Assembly (NCBI GenBank): GCA_007692605.1 | Contig: REBS01000067.1 | Coordinates: 1 to 64,000 of the forward strand | Direction of reading: 5' to 3' | From: Gemmatimonadales bacterium | Lineage (GTDB): Bacteria; Gemmatimonadota; Gemmatimonadetes; Longimicrobiales; Gaopeijiaceae | Length of the DNA: 64,000 nt | Part shown: positions 1 to 8,596 of the stretch, one piece after another | How the letters are laid out: each line of letters begins with the position of its first letter | Numbering within the stretch: position 1 is the first letter of the stretch | The notes under the pieces: model-generated | Databases searched by the model: none | Told to the model about the DNA's origin: nothing | The model's input: the letters and a program-made list of their open reading frames with translations, nothing else | Translations under genes and position numbers: made by a program

Positions 1-2
1 AT

Positions 3-335
3 CCGCGGGTGGCCGAGGCCGCGGTCGTCGGCAAGTCTCACGATGTGAAGGGGCAGGCGATCGCCGCCTTCGTGACCCTTCGCGACGGGAAGGTGCCTTC
101 GGACGAACTGGTCGTGGCGCTTCGGGAGCATGTCGCCACCGAGATCGGGGCCATCGCGAAGCCCGAGGACATCATCTTCACGGCGGACCTGCCGAAGACC
201 CGGTCGGGAAAGATCATGCGCAGACTGCTTCGGGACATTGCCGAGGGCAAGGCGCTCGGCGACACCACGACGCTGGCCGACCCCGAGGTGGTGAGCCGGC
301 TGAAGGCCCGCTACGAGGAGGAAGGGGAGGGGTAG
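3..335 (+). CDS. acs: Acetyl-CoA synthetase, C-terminal fragment (5' end outside window)
   Basis: This is the last 110 codons of an AMP-forming acetyl-CoA synthetase, which converts acetate, ATP and CoA to acetyl-CoA in the cytoplasm; the rest of the gene lies before base 1. The frame is open from the first base and [16 protein letters not shown] opens the typical C-terminal lid domain. Near base 210 the [11 protein letters not shown] motif contains the conserved Lys that is acetylated in well-studied Acs proteins to switch the enzyme off. The stop is followed after 3 bases by the stop codon of a convergent gene. Other acyl-CoA synthetases share this lid, but the close match to the Acs consensus makes Acs much the best call. 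Confidence 0.9.
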   Translation, partial: PRVAEAAVVGKSHDVKGQAIAAFVTLRDGKVPSDELVVALREHVATEIGAIAKPEDIIFTADLPKTRSGKIMRRLLRDIAEGKALGDTTTLADPEVVSRLKARYEEEGEG

Positions 336-338
336 CTC

Positions 339-1163
339 CTACGTCCCTTCGCGGTCCGCCAGCGGATCGGGGGGTGCCGGACGCCGGGGGGTGCCGGGCT
401 TCTTCTTGACCGGCTTGGCCGGGATCCCGATATGTACGGTCGACTCCTCGGTGTCACGGGTGGCGAGCGCCATGGCCCCGACCATCGAGTCGCGGGTCAC
501 CGTCACGCCGGCCAGGACGGTGGCGTGATAGGTGATGCGGACCCCGTCTTCGAGTACGGTCTGTGGGGTGGCCACGAGCTTGGGGTCGTCGATGTCGTGC
601 GTATGCGAATAGATGTTCGCGAAGTCCGAGACCGAGGCTCCATTTCCGATCCGGATGCCGCCACGGTCGTCGAGCAGGACATGGCGGTGGATGACCACGT
701 TGTCTCCCACCTCGAGGTTGTAGCCGAAGGACAGCTTGACGAAATGGAAGGCCTTGAAGTTGCTGCCGCACCGTTTGAAGATCCGGTGGGCCAGGAGGCG
801 GCGGAAGCGGACGCCCAGGTGGATGTTTTCGCCCAGGGGGCTCTTGTCGAACATCTCCCACAGCCAGATCAGCGGCTTCACCCGTGCGTACCGCTCGCGG
901 TCGAGTTCGTGATAGTATTCGGGCTCCAGCGTGACATTGCGCGGATCCATCTGGAGGAGCGCGATCCGTGTGGCGGGAGCGAGCTCCGAGGGGGCCCGGT
1001 CCACGAGCTGCGGGTAGTAGATTTCGGTCAGGACCCGCCGGCACAGTTCGTTGCGGTCGCAGTCGGGCTGCGCGAGCGCCCGGTCGATCTCGTCGAGCCA
1101 CGCGTCGTATTCGCGCCGGGTGGCGTCCGGAAGGGAAACGGGTCGGAGCGGGTAGTGATTCAT
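339..1163 (-). CDS. LbH (hexapeptide-repeat) acyltransferase, LacA/NodL-like
   Basis: The 274-residue protein is predicted to be a cytoplasmic O-acyltransferase of the left-handed beta-helix superfamily, transferring an acyl group (often acetyl from CoA) to a hydroxyl. Residues about 150-248 show the hexapeptide-repeat pattern (VGDNVV, IRIGNG, IPAKPV) and the YSHTHD segment at 186-190 supplies the likely catalytic His. The N-terminal 145 residues are helical and longer than in LacA or NodL, and the tail after residue 250 is Lys/Pro/Arg-rich. It is monocistronic and convergent with acs. The acceptor cannot be told from sequence. A TATATT box lies about 35 bases upstream of the ATG. Confidence 0.8.
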   Translation of the reverse strand: MNHYPLRPVSLPDATRREYDAWLDEIDRALAQPDCDRNELCRRVLTEIYYPQLVDRAPSELAPATRIALLQMDPRNVTLEPEYYHELDRERYARVKPLIWLWEMFDKSPLGENIHLGVRFRRLLAHRIFKRCGSNFKAFHFVKLSFGYNLEVGDNVVIHRHVLLDDRGGIRIGNGASVSDFANIYSHTHDIDDPKLVATPQTVLEDGVRITYHATVLAGVTVTRDSMVGAMALATRDTEESTVHIGIPAKPVKKKPGTPRRPAPPDPLADREGT

Positions 1164-1198
1164 GGTTGCGTTGGGTGAAGCGGAAGGTTCAAACCACC

Positions 1199-1228
1199 AA
1201 TATACCCGCCTTGCCGGCGGGAGTTGAA
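1199..1228 (-). promoter_or_regulatory. Putative sigma-70 promoter of the acyltransferase gene, with a dyad in the spacer
   Basis: On the minus strand a TATATT -10 box (1199-1204) follows a weak TTCAAC -35 box (1223-1228) with an 18-base spacer. The spacer is mostly an inverted repeat, CCCGCC (1205-1210) against GGCGGG (1216-1221), with a 5-base loop. The -10 is good; the -35 matches the consensus at only three positions. Confidence 0.35.
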
Positions 1229-1248
1229 GAGAGGGGGAAGGAATCGAG

Positions 1249-1680
1249 ATGAACGACGTCCTGCGAACGAGAATTCTGCGGAAGCTGGAAAGCCTCCCCG
1301 AAGATCGAATCTACCAGGTGCTGGACTACATCGAATTTCTGGAATCCCGCTACAACCGCGGGGTGGTCGATGACGCCACCGCGCTCCAGAAGCTGGCCGA
1401 GCGGTTCGAGGACGGGCTCAGGAAGCGGACGATGAACCCCTCCAACCTGCGCGAGGCCTTCCAGCTCATTTCGGCGGCGGACCGGGTTCTGTCGTCGGTG
1501 TCGAACGCCGGACGCCAGATCCTCGATGAACTCCAGATCCCTCCCGAGGAGCGGGAGGGGGAGCGGGGATGGGATCGGGAGCGACCGGAGAGACGACGGG
1601 CGGAGGGGGACGCGCCGGAAAACCCCCGGGATTCGCTCGGGGACAGCGAGACGCCTCGCTCTCGGACCGAGCGGGGTTGA
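1249..1680 (+). CDS. Small protein with a DUF2281-like N-terminus
   Basis: This 143-residue protein has no clear function. Its first 35 residues (LRKLESLPEDRIYQVLDYIE) resemble the short helical DUF2281-type segment found in small, sometimes antitoxin-like, bacterial proteins. A middle helical part follows to about residue 95, and the last 45 residues are Arg/Glu/Asp-rich low complexity, probably disordered. The ATG is preceded by a purine-rich GAGGGGGAAGG stretch that serves as ribosome binding site. The stop codon sits inside the -35 box of the guaB promoter, so the two genes are probably transcribed separately. No toxin partner is visible next to it. Confidence 0.6.
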   Translation: MNDVLRTRILRKLESLPEDRIYQVLDYIEFLESRYNRGVVDDATALQKLAERFEDGLRKRTMNPSNLREAFQLISAADRVLSSVSNAGRQILDELQIPPEEREGERGWDRERPERRRAEGDAPENPRDSLGDSETPRSRTERG

Positions 1681-1704
1681 CACCCCCATCCCGGCCCGGA
1701 TAAG
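1677..1704 (+). promoter_or_regulatory. Putative sigma-70 promoter of guaB
   Basis: A perfect TTGACA (1677-1682) is followed by a 16-base spacer and GATAAG (1699-1704); a TAAGCT hexamer at 18 bases is an alternative -10. It overlaps the stop codon of the preceding small gene and lies about 145 bases before the guaB start. Confidence 0.5.
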
Positions 1705-1746
1705 CTTTCCCATGTATCGAGTCAGTCCCGAGTCCGAATTGAACCT

Positions 1747-1794
1747 GCGCCCTTCGCGTCCTGCCCCCGAAACGGGGGGATCCGCGGCGGGCGC
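1747..1794. other. Nested stem-loop in the guaB leader
   Basis: GCGCCC (1747-1752) can pair with GGGCGC (1789-1794), enclosing an inner hairpin CCCCCG (1764-1769) / CGGGGG (1773-1778) with a 3-base loop. A T-rich stretch (TTCTGTTT) follows directly. It lies between the predicted promoter and the guaB ribosome binding site, so it could act as an attenuator or simply be structured leader. I see no known purine-riboswitch core. Confidence 0.4.
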
Positions 1795-1847
1795 TTCTGT
1801 TTAGCGGCCGGTCCCAGTCACGCATCCATGCCACCCTTGGAGGCTCT

Positions 1848-3326
1848 ATGGCGGACGATTCCCGCCACCTCTCGAAGATCGTCGCCGAGTCCCTAACCTT
1901 CGATGACGTCCTCCTCCTTCCGGGACACTCCACCGTCCATCCGAAGGACACGTCGATCCGGACGCAGTTGACCCGATCCATCGAGCTCTCGATTCCTCTG
2001 CTCACCGCGGCGATGGATACCGTGACCGAGTCGAAGATGGCGATCGCGATCGCGCGCCAGGGGGGGATGGGGATCATCCACAAGAACATGAGCATGGAGC
2101 TTCAAGCTCGTGAAGTCGACCGGGTGAAGCGTTCGGAGTCGGGGATGATCCTGAAGCCGATCACCCTTCGGCCCGAGGCCACCCTGCGCGATGCGCACGA
2201 GCTGATGGCCCGCTTTTCGATCTCGGGTGTGCCGATCGTGACCGAGGCCGGCGAGCTGGTGGGGATCATCACGAACCGGGACCTTCAGTTCGAACGGGAG
2301 CTGGATCGCTCGGTGCGGGAGGTGATGACCAGCGAGGAGCTGGTGACGGCGCCCGTCGGGACCACCCTCGAGGAGGCCGAGGTCATTCTGCACCGGCACC
2401 GGATCGAGAAGCTCCCCGTGGTCGACGAGGCCGGGGCGCTGGCGGGGCTGATCACGGTGAAGGACATCGTGAAGCGGCGGCAGCACCCCAACGCCTGCAA
2501 GGACGAGCGGGGCCGACTGCGGGTGGGGGCCGCCGTGGGGGCGTCGGAGACCGACCTGGATCGGGTTCGCGCCCTGGTCGACGCGGGAGTCGACGCCGTG
2601 GTGATCGACACGGCGCACGGGCACTCCGAGGGGGTGCTCCGGGCGGTGGCGCGCACCCGCCAGGCCTTCCCCGACCTGCAGCTGATCGGGGGGAACGTGG
2701 CGACCGCCGCCGGTGCGGCCGCCCTGGTGGAGCGAGGGGTGGACGCGGTCAAGGTGGGGGTCGGACCCGGCTCGATCTGCACCACCCGGGTGGTGACCGG
2801 GGTGGGGGTGCCTCAGCTTTCGGCCATCATGGATGCGGTCGAGGGCGTCGAGGGACGTGTGCCCGTGATCGCCGACGGCGGGGTGCGCTTCTCGGGCGAT
2901 ATTGTGAAGTCGCTGGCGGCCGGTGCCCACACGGTGATGATGGGGTCGATGTTCGCGGGGACGAAGGAGTCACCGGGAGAGAGTTTCCTGCTCGAAGGGC
3001 GTCGCTACAAGCTGGTGCGGGGGATGGGGTCGCTGTCGGCGATGGAGGAGGGCTCGGCCGACCGATACTTCCAGGAGTCCGAGTCCGATAGCCGGAAGCT
3101 CGTCCCCGAGGGGATCGAGGCCCGGGTCCCCTACAAGGGACCGGTCGAGGACACGGTCTACCAGCTCGTCGGTGGTCTCCGCTCCGGGATGGGATACGTC
3201 GGGGCGGCGGACCTCGAGGCGCTGCGGACCGAGGCGACCTTCTGCCGCGTCACCCCCGGCGGTCTGAGGGAGTCGCACCCGCACGACGTGACGATCACCC
3301 GCGAGGCTCCGAACTATCGTCTCTGA
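1848..3326 (+). CDS. guaB: IMP dehydrogenase
   Basis: GuaB oxidises IMP to XMP with NAD+, the first committed step of GMP synthesis, as a cytoplasmic tetramer. The 492-residue length is normal. The N-terminal barrel half starts with [13 protein letters not shown], two CBS domains occupy about residues 95-215, and the barrel resumes with the IDTAHGHS motif. The catalytic loop GPGSICTTR places the nucleophilic Cys at residue 311, and the flap [10 protein letters not shown] is present. The ATG has a strong TTGGAGG ribosome binding site 5-6 bases upstream. It has its own promoter and appears monocistronic. Confidence 0.97.
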   Translation: MADDSRHLSKIVAESLTFDDVLLLPGHSTVHPKDTSIRTQLTRSIELSIPLLTAAMDTVTESKMAIAIARQGGMGIIHKNMSMELQAREVDRVKRSESGMILKPITLRPEATLRDAHELMARFSISGVPIVTEAGELVGIITNRDLQFERELDRSVREVMTSEELVTAPVGTTLEEAEVILHRHRIEKLPVVDEAGALAGLITVKDIVKRRQHPNACKDERGRLRVGAAVGASETDLDRVRALVDAGVDAVVIDTAHGHSEGVLRAVARTRQAFPDLQLIGGNVATAAGAAALVERGVDAVKVGVGPGSICTTRVVTGVGVPQLSAIMDAVEGVEGRVPVIADGGVRFSGDIVKSLAAGAHTVMMGSMFAGTKESPGESFLLEGRRYKLVRGMGSLSAMEEGSADRYFQESESDSRKLVPEGIEARVPYKGPVEDTVYQLVGGLRSGMGYVGAADLEALRTEATFCRVTPGGLRESHPHDVTITREAPNYRL

Positions 3327-3375
3327 CCGGGAGCGGGTATCTTTCGACCCCTGCCTTCTGGACGTCTGTTGTCCC

Positions 3376-3397
3376 GCGCCGGTCATCGGTCCGGCGC
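3376..3397. other. Short stem-loop downstream of guaB
   Basis: GCGCCGG (3376-3382) and CCGGCGC (3391-3397) form a perfect 7-bp stem with an 8-base loop, 50 bases after the guaB stop and 23 bases before the next ATG. No T-tract follows, so it is a weak terminator candidate. Confidence 0.3.
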
Positions 3398-3419
3398 GTT
3401 CCATCCGACTTTAGAGCCT

Positions 3420-4535
3420 ATGCGCGTCTCCAGCCTTCAGCCCCGTCTCCTGCTCGGTCCCGGCCCATCTCCTGTCTCGGAGCGAATCCGGGAGGCGATG
3501 GCCCGGCCCACCCTGGGGCACCTGGATCCCCAGTTCCTAGGGCTGCTCGACGATGTGAACGCGCGGCTGCGCACCCTCTTCGGGACGCGGAACCAGACGA
3601 CCTTTCCTCTCTCGGGCACCGGGTCGGCGGGAATGGAGGCCGCGATGGTGAACCTGATCGCTCCCGGCGACCAGGTCCTGGTCGGGGTGAACGGGGTCTT
3701 CGGCACGCGGCTGGCCGAGATGGGGCGGCGGATGGGCGCCGAGGTGGTGACGGTCGAGGCGCCCTGGGGAGAGATCCTGCCGGAGGAGCGCCTGATCGAT
3801 GCGCTCGAGGCGTATCCCGGAGCCCGTCTCCTGGCGTTGGTGCACGCCGAGACGTCGACCGGAGTCCTGCAGCCCCTCGAGCAGGTGGGGGCCTGGATGC
3901 GGGAGCGGGAGCCGCTCCTGGTGGTCGACGCGGTGACCTCGCTCGGCGGGGTCCCGGTCGCGGTGGACGCCGTCGGGATCGATGTCTGCTACTCGGGAAC
4001 GCAGAAGTGCCTGGGGGTGCCTCCGGGCCTCTCGCCGATCACCTTCTCGGAGAAGGCGCTGGGCCGGGTTCGGAGTCGCACGGCCGCTCCCTCGTCATGG
4101 TACCTCGACGTCTCGCTGATTGCGGGGTACCTGGGCTCGGAGCGCCGGTACCATCACACCGCCCCGATCAACCTGATCTACGCCCTCCACGAATCGCTGG
4201 TGGAGGTCGAGGAGGAAGGGATCGAGGCCCGGTACCGCAGGCATCGCGAGGTGGGCCGGCAGCTGCAGGAAGCGCTGGGGGAGCGGGGGTTCGAGCCCTT
4301 TGCACAGGAGGGGCACCGGCTCCCGCAACTCACCTCGGCGTATCTGCCGGACGGGCTCGCCGAGGCTCCCCTGCGGCGACGCCTCCTCGAGGACCACGGC
4401 ATCGAGGTGGGTGGGGGCCTGGGACCGGTGAGTGGGAAGATCTGGAGGATCGGACTGATGGGGGAGGGCGCGCGACGCTCCTCTGTTGATCGTCTCGTCG
4501 CGGCTGTCGACTCCCTGCTGGAGCGTGACGTATGA
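3420..4535 (+). CDS. Class V aminotransferase, alanine/serine-glyoxylate aminotransferase family
   Basis: The protein is a PLP-dependent fold-type I aminotransferase of the family that includes alanine-glyoxylate, serine-glyoxylate and ureidoglycine-glyoxylate (PucG) enzymes. RLLLGPGPSPVS at the start, SGTGSAGMEA in the cofactor-binding region, VVDAVTSLGG and the YSGTQKCLG motif with the Schiff-base Lys at residue 196 all fit. I chose the ATG at 3420 because the family begins just before the GPGP motif; an upstream in-frame start at 3369 would add 17 unconserved residues. The stop overlaps the next start (ATGA). The amino donor cannot be decided from sequence. Confidence 0.88.
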   Translation: MRVSSLQPRLLLGPGPSPVSERIREAMARPTLGHLDPQFLGLLDDVNARLRTLFGTRNQTTFPLSGTGSAGMEAAMVNLIAPGDQVLVGVNGVFGTRLAEMGRRMGAEVVTVEAPWGEILPEERLIDALEAYPGARLLALVHAETSTGVLQPLEQVGAWMREREPLLVVDAVTSLGGVPVAVDAVGIDVCYSGTQKCLGVPPGLSPITFSEKALGRVRSRTAAPSSWYLDVSLIAGYLGSERRYHHTAPINLIYALHESLVEVEEEGIEARYRRHREVGRQLQEALGERGFEPFAQEGHRLPQLTSAYLPDGLAEAPLRRRLLEDHGIEVGGGLGPVSGKIWRIGLMGEGARRSSVDRLVAAVDSLLERDV

Positions 4536-6154
4536 TTAAACGAGCGAAGAGTATGGCCCTGCGATGTGGACCGATGCGGGGGGTGGGGATGATCTCGATT
4601 CTTCTGATCGCCGCGGGGTGCAGCCGGGTCGGGTTCGATTCGGGCCCCGGGGGGCCGGGAGCCGAGGGGCCGCCACAGCCGATCGTTCAGTCGCCGGTCA
4701 TTGCGGAGCGGGTGGGTGCGCCGGTCGGACCCACCCGGATTCTCGACCATCCGCCACTGGCGGTGGATGAGGTGGACCCGATCCTCAATTCGGTGGTTCG
4801 TGACGACCCGCTGCTCACCGAGCGCGTCGACTACTGGATCCAGTTCTGGACCACGCGGGGCGCCGGGCACTTCGGGCGCTACATCGAACGGATGGCGCGG
4901 TATCATGGGGTCGTGGACCGGGAGCTCGAGGATCGGGGGCTGCCTTCGTCCCTTCGCTTCCTGCCGGTGGTAGAGAGCGGATACCACCATGGAGCGGTGA
5001 GCCGGGTCGGAGCGACGGGGATGTGGCAGATCATGACCCCCACGGCGCGGGACCTGGGGCTGTCGGTCTCGTCGCTGGTCGACGATCGGCGCGATCCCCT
5101 GCTTTCGACGAGAGCCGCACTCGACTACCTGCAGCAGCTGTATCGGACCTTCGATTCGTGGTTCCTGGCGCTGGCCGCCTACAATGCCGGTCCAGGGCGC
5201 GTGGGCAACATCCTGCGCCAGCATGCCCCCGACGACGATACGCTGTCGGGCGACGAACTCTATCTTCTTCTTCGGGCCCGGTTCCCGGCGGAGACGCGCG
5301 AGTTCGTCCCCCGGTTCTTCGCGGCGGCCGCGATCGCCGGGGATCCGGAGCGCTACGGATTCGAACTCCCGGTCGGGATCGCGCAGATGGCCTTCGACGA
5401 GGTCCTCGTGCCCGATGCCACCTCCTTCGATGTCCTGGCCCGCGCCGCGGGCGTCGACGAGGCGGAGATCCGGGCGTTGAATCCGCACTTTCTGAGAGGA
5501 TTCACTCCGGCCGGCGAGGCCCGCGCGGTCCGGCTTCCCCCGGGGCGGGGCGCGGACTTCGAGGTGAACTACGCCATGATTCCGCCGGAGGAGCGGATCA
5601 GCTTCCTCGAGCATGTCGTCGCCAGCGGCGAGACGCTTACCCATATCGCGCGCCGCTACAGCGTGAGCGTCAACGACCTCAGCGCCGCCAACGGGAGCGT
5701 CGATCCGAGAAGGCTCCAAGTCGGCCGGCGGCTCGTCGTGCCGGTCGCCGGGGCCCGGCCCACGGGGGCGACGGCGATGGCGGCCGTCACGGCCGGAGCC
5801 GACGACGACTCCGCCGAGAGCGGGAATGCCACCTCCTCGGCGTCGGAGTCCTCCTTCCGGCACGAAGTCCGTTCCGGTGAGAGCCTCTGGATCCTGGCTC
5901 GCCGCTACGGCGTGTCGATCGCGGACCTGAGACGCTGGAACGATCTTTCGGCGAACGCGGTTCTGCAGCCGGGGATGAGGCTGATTGTCGGGGTCGGCGT
6001 CTCGGGGAACCCCCGCAGCTACGTGGTTCGCCCCGGAGACACCTGGGGCGGGATCGCCCAGCGGTTCGGGGTGCGGACGACGGAGCTGGCCGATGCGAAC
6101 GGCCGAACCACGCGCGATGTGATCCGGGTCGGCGAGGAGATCCAGATTCCCTGA
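4532..6154 (+). CDS. mltD: MltD-like membrane-bound lytic transglycosylase, SLT domain plus three LysM domains
   Basis: This 540-residue lipoprotein is predicted to cleave peptidoglycan glycan strands between MurNAc and GlcNAc in the periplasm. A signal peptide ends in the lipobox IAAGC. The SLT catalytic domain spans about residues 115-255, with the catalytic Glu148 in VVESGY followed by GATGMWQIM and AAYNAGPGRV. Three LysM modules that bind peptidoglycan follow at about 360-405, 443-488 and 495-540. The start overlaps the aminotransferase stop by ATGA, so translation is coupled although the two functions look unrelated. Confidence 0.92.
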   Translation: MIKRAKSMALRCGPMRGVGMISILLIAAGCSRVGFDSGPGGPGAEGPPQPIVQSPVIAERVGAPVGPTRILDHPPLAVDEVDPILNSVVRDDPLLTERVDYWIQFWTTRGAGHFGRYIERMARYHGVVDRELEDRGLPSSLRFLPVVESGYHHGAVSRVGATGMWQIMTPTARDLGLSVSSLVDDRRDPLLSTRAALDYLQQLYRTFDSWFLALAAYNAGPGRVGNILRQHAPDDDTLSGDELYLLLRARFPAETREFVPRFFAAAAIAGDPERYGFELPVGIAQMAFDEVLVPDATSFDVLARAAGVDEAEIRALNPHFLRGFTPAGEARAVRLPPGRGADFEVNYAMIPPEERISFLEHVVASGETLTHIARRYSVSVNDLSAANGSVDPRRLQVGRRLVVPVAGARPTGATAMAAVTAGADDDSAESGNATSSASESSFRHEVRSGESLWILARRYGVSIADLRRWNDLSANAVLQPGMRLIVGVGVSGNPRSYVVRPGDTWGGIAQRFGVRTTELADANGRTTRDVIRVGEEIQIP

Positions 6155-6168
6155 GCCGGGCGCCTGTG

Positions 6169-6185
6169 ACCCCGAGCTCCGGGGT
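6169..6185. terminator. Possible shared terminator hairpin between convergent genes
   Basis: ACCCCG (6169-6174) pairs with CGGGGT (6180-6185) around a 5-base loop, in the 31-base gap between the transglycosylase stop and the convergent holB stop. There is no T-tract on either side. Confidence 0.35.
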
Positions 6186-7367
6186 TCAGCTCCGATCGTG
6201 GCGGAGTTCGCGGTGCATGGCGGTCAGGAGGCCCGTGAGGAGGAGCTGGGGGTTCACATTCCCCGCCGCCTGCTCGCGGGCTTCCTGGACACAGCGGAGG
6301 GCGCGGGAGGGCCCGGAGGGGTCGAGCGGCAGCTCTTCGGCCTGTCGGGTCAGCCAGGGAGCCGCATCCTGGTTCAGGATCGCGGACCCGCTTCCGGCCC
6401 TCGCGGCACCCAGGTCCCGGAGCCACACTTCGAGTGCGGAGAAGAGTTCGGTGAGCGTCCTGGCGCCCGAGGCCGGGTAGGACATGGCCTTGGCGAAGCG
6501 GGGTCCGGGGCTGTCCTGAAGCGCGGCCCGGAGAAGGTGGAAGGCGTCCTGACGCACGACCTCGAGCGGTCCCGGCTCCTCTCCCGAGGGGAGAAGTCCG
6601 AGTGCTCGACCGATCGAGCCTCCCGCGAGCCGCGCGGCCCTGGCCGCCTCGGAGGGCTCGGCCCCGACCTCCTCTTCGAGAACCCGGCGCAGTACCGGTT
6701 CGGAGAGGCCGGTCAGGTGCAGCGGGGTCGTCCGGGACCGAATCGTGTCGAGCAGACGTCCAGGCTCACTCGAGGTCAGGACCATCCAGGTGCCCCTGGG
6801 AGGCTCCTCGAGAGTCTTCAGGAGAGCATTCGCGGCCTCCTGGCTGGCCTCCTGGGCGACCAACTCCTCGGCGTCGGCCACGAGGTAGAGTTGACGTCCT
6901 CCGGTGCCGGCGCCCCTGCCGACCCGCTTGCGGAGGTTTCGGATCGTGCCGATCTGGAGCCCCCGGAGCTCGGTCTGGTGTGAGGGGCGGAAGGGGGTTC
7001 GTCGAGCTTCCTCGATCCATTCGATCCGGGCCTCTTCGAGGGCTTCGTCCTCGCGCTCCCGACTTCCCCGGGCCTTCGGACGGGGGAGAGGCATGAACCA
7101 GTGGAGGTCCGGATGCTCGATCCGCAGGGCCAGGAGGCACTCCCTGCACGCGCCACAGGGCCCCTCGGATCCCGGCTCGACACATACGAGGAGTTGTCCG
7201 ATCCACTGGGCCATGCGCTGCTTTCCGATGCCGGGGCGTCCGTGCAGGAGGAGGACCCGGGGAAGTCGATCGCGGGCGTGGGCGAGGACGAGCGCCTGAC
7301 GGAGCTCCTCGTGCCCGTGGATGGGCGGGAGGCCGCTCCGGGTGCTCCGGGTGGCGGAAGAGGTCAC
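6186..7367 (-). CDS. holB: DNA polymerase III delta' subunit
   Basis: The 393-residue protein is predicted to be the delta' subunit of the clamp loader, which opens the beta sliding clamp with delta and tau/gamma. Residues 43-50 form a P-loop GRPGIGKQ, and four cysteines in the order C-x8-C-x2-C-x2-C (around residues 62-78) form the zinc module. The SRC motif of active ATPase subunits reads IRSRT here, which suits the non-catalytic delta' role. The GTG start overlaps the envC stop (GTGA), making it the last gene of the ftsE-ftsX-envC-holB operon. Confidence 0.88.
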   Translation of the reverse strand: MTSSATRSTRSGLPPIHGHEELRQALVLAHARDRLPRVLLLHGRPGIGKQRMAQWIGQLLVCVEPGSEGPCGACRECLLALRIEHPDLHWFMPLPRPKARGSREREDEALEEARIEWIEEARRTPFRPSHQTELRGLQIGTIRNLRKRVGRGAGTGGRQLYLVADAEELVAQEASQEAANALLKTLEEPPRGTWMVLTSSEPGRLLDTIRSRTTPLHLTGLSEPVLRRVLEEEVGAEPSEAARAARLAGGSIGRALGLLPSGEEPGPLEVVRQDAFHLLRAALQDSPGPRFAKAMSYPASGARTLTELFSALEVWLRDLGAARAGSGSAILNQDAAPWLTRQAEELPLDPSGPSRALRCVQEAREQAAGNVNPQLLLTGLLTAMHRELRHDRS

Positions 7368-8593
7368 TGCTGCTCACCCCTGGGGCGCAGCCACTCGAGT
7401 GGGTCGACCGCCTGGGGCGTCCCGGCGGCCCCGGGCACCCGGAGTTGGAACTCCAGGTGAGGCCCTTCGGGCGTCCCGGCGCCGCCGACCGTGCCGACGA
7501 CCTGTCCGGCGGAGATCCGTCGGCCCTCGACGACTCCGATGTCCTCGAGGTACAGGTAGAGCGAGTAGAATCCGTCTCCATGGCTCAGGATCACGGTGGG
7601 ACCGTATCCCTCGAAGGGCCCTGCCAATGCCACGGTCCCGTCGCGTACGGCGTGCACGGGGGTTCCCTGCGAGGCCCGGATCCCGATCCCGTTCCAGCGG
7701 AAGACCGTTCCGTTCGGGCGTCGCTCCGGCCCGAACCGATACACCAGGTCTCCATCGACTGGCCAGTCGAGGACTCCTCGATCGACCGTGCTCAGGGTGG
7801 TCGGGGGGGTGTCGCCGGCGCGGCCCTCGGCGGCGCGGCGGTTCTCGGCCTCGATCCGTCGGCGCTCCAGGTCGTCGACCACCCCCGAGAGTCGGGCCTC
7901 GTCGGCCTCGAGCTGCTCCATCCGGGTCAGGGTCTGTCGCTCCCGTGAGCGGAACTGGTCCAGGGTCCGCTGGTGCTCGGTTTCGACCTGGCGCAGCTCC
8001 GCGACCTCCCCGAGTTGCTGCTCACGCAGACGTCGGAGTTCGACCAGGCTCTCCTGCAGATCCCGATTCTGTGCCTCCAGTGCCCCTTCGAGCTCCTGGA
8101 TTCCCGTCATGAGGGTCCGGTCGTAGGAGGCCATCATCTGCAGGTAGCGATATCGGTTGAGCAGATCGACGAAGGAGTCCGCTCCGAGCAGGACCTGAAC
8201 GGTGAGAAGGGGGCCGCGCTTGTAGATCTGTCGGAGGCGGACGGTGAGCACGGCCTGTCGCTCGCGGAGCTCCTCGCGGGTGCGAAGCAGGTTGCCGGTC
8301 GTGACCTGGGCCCGCTCGGTGGTGGCTTCGACCTGAAAGTCGATCTCGGCGAGCACCCCGCGCGACGTCGAGATCTGCCGCTCGATGTTCTGCAGCTGGC
8401 CGGATACGTTCTGGACCCGGTCGCGCAGCGCCCGCATCTCGGACTGGAGACGGGCGCGCTCCGCCCGGATCTCCTCGAGCCGCAGCTGGCTCTCCCGGAT
8501 CTCACGGCTCAGCTCGTCGGCGCTCTGCTGCGCCTGGACGCCCGAGGGGACGAGAAGGAGTGTGGTGAGCAGGACGATCAATGCGCGTGTCAT
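7364..8593 (-). CDS. envC: EnvC-like murein hydrolase activator (coiled coil plus degenerate LytM/M23 domain)
   Basis: The 409-residue exported protein starts with a signal peptide (cleavage near GVQAQ), has long coiled coils over about residues 24-250 and a C-terminal LytM domain from about 280. The zinc-ligand positions of active M23 peptidases are lost: the HxGxD motif reads WNGIG (300-304), and the HxH-type motif reads GPHLEFQ. E. coli EnvC has the same kind of degeneration and activates amidases rather than cutting murein itself. The gene follows ftsX after 3 bases, which matches the known physical partnership of FtsX with EnvC/PcsB-type proteins at the division site. Confidence 0.88.
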   Translation of the reverse strand: MTRALIVLLTTLLLVPSGVQAQQSADELSREIRESQLRLEEIRAERARLQSEMRALRDRVQNVSGQLQNIERQISTSRGVLAEIDFQVEATTERAQVTTGNLLRTREELRERQAVLTVRLRQIYKRGPLLTVQVLLGADSFVDLLNRYRYLQMMASYDRTLMTGIQELEGALEAQNRDLQESLVELRRLREQQLGEVAELRQVETEHQRTLDQFRSRERQTLTRMEQLEADEARLSGVVDDLERRRIEAENRRAAEGRAGDTPPTTLSTVDRGVLDWPVDGDLVYRFGPERRPNGTVFRWNGIGIRASQGTPVHAVRDGTVALAGPFEGYGPTVILSHGDGFYSLYLYLEDIGVVEGRRISAGQVVGTVGGAGTPEGPHLEFQLRVPGAAGTPQAVDPLEWLRPRGEQQ

Positions 8594-8596
8594 GAT

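Noticed and set aside
432-1178. Long plus-strand frame opposite the acyltransferase, and similar long antisense frames across the window
   Set aside because: High GC gives long open frames opposite real genes. These have no domain signal, and the opposite strand has a well-supported gene.
1186-1200. T-loop-like GGTTCAAACC suggesting a tRNA gene
   Set aside because: No matching acceptor, D or anticodon stems around it, and it lies right upstream of the acyltransferase start.
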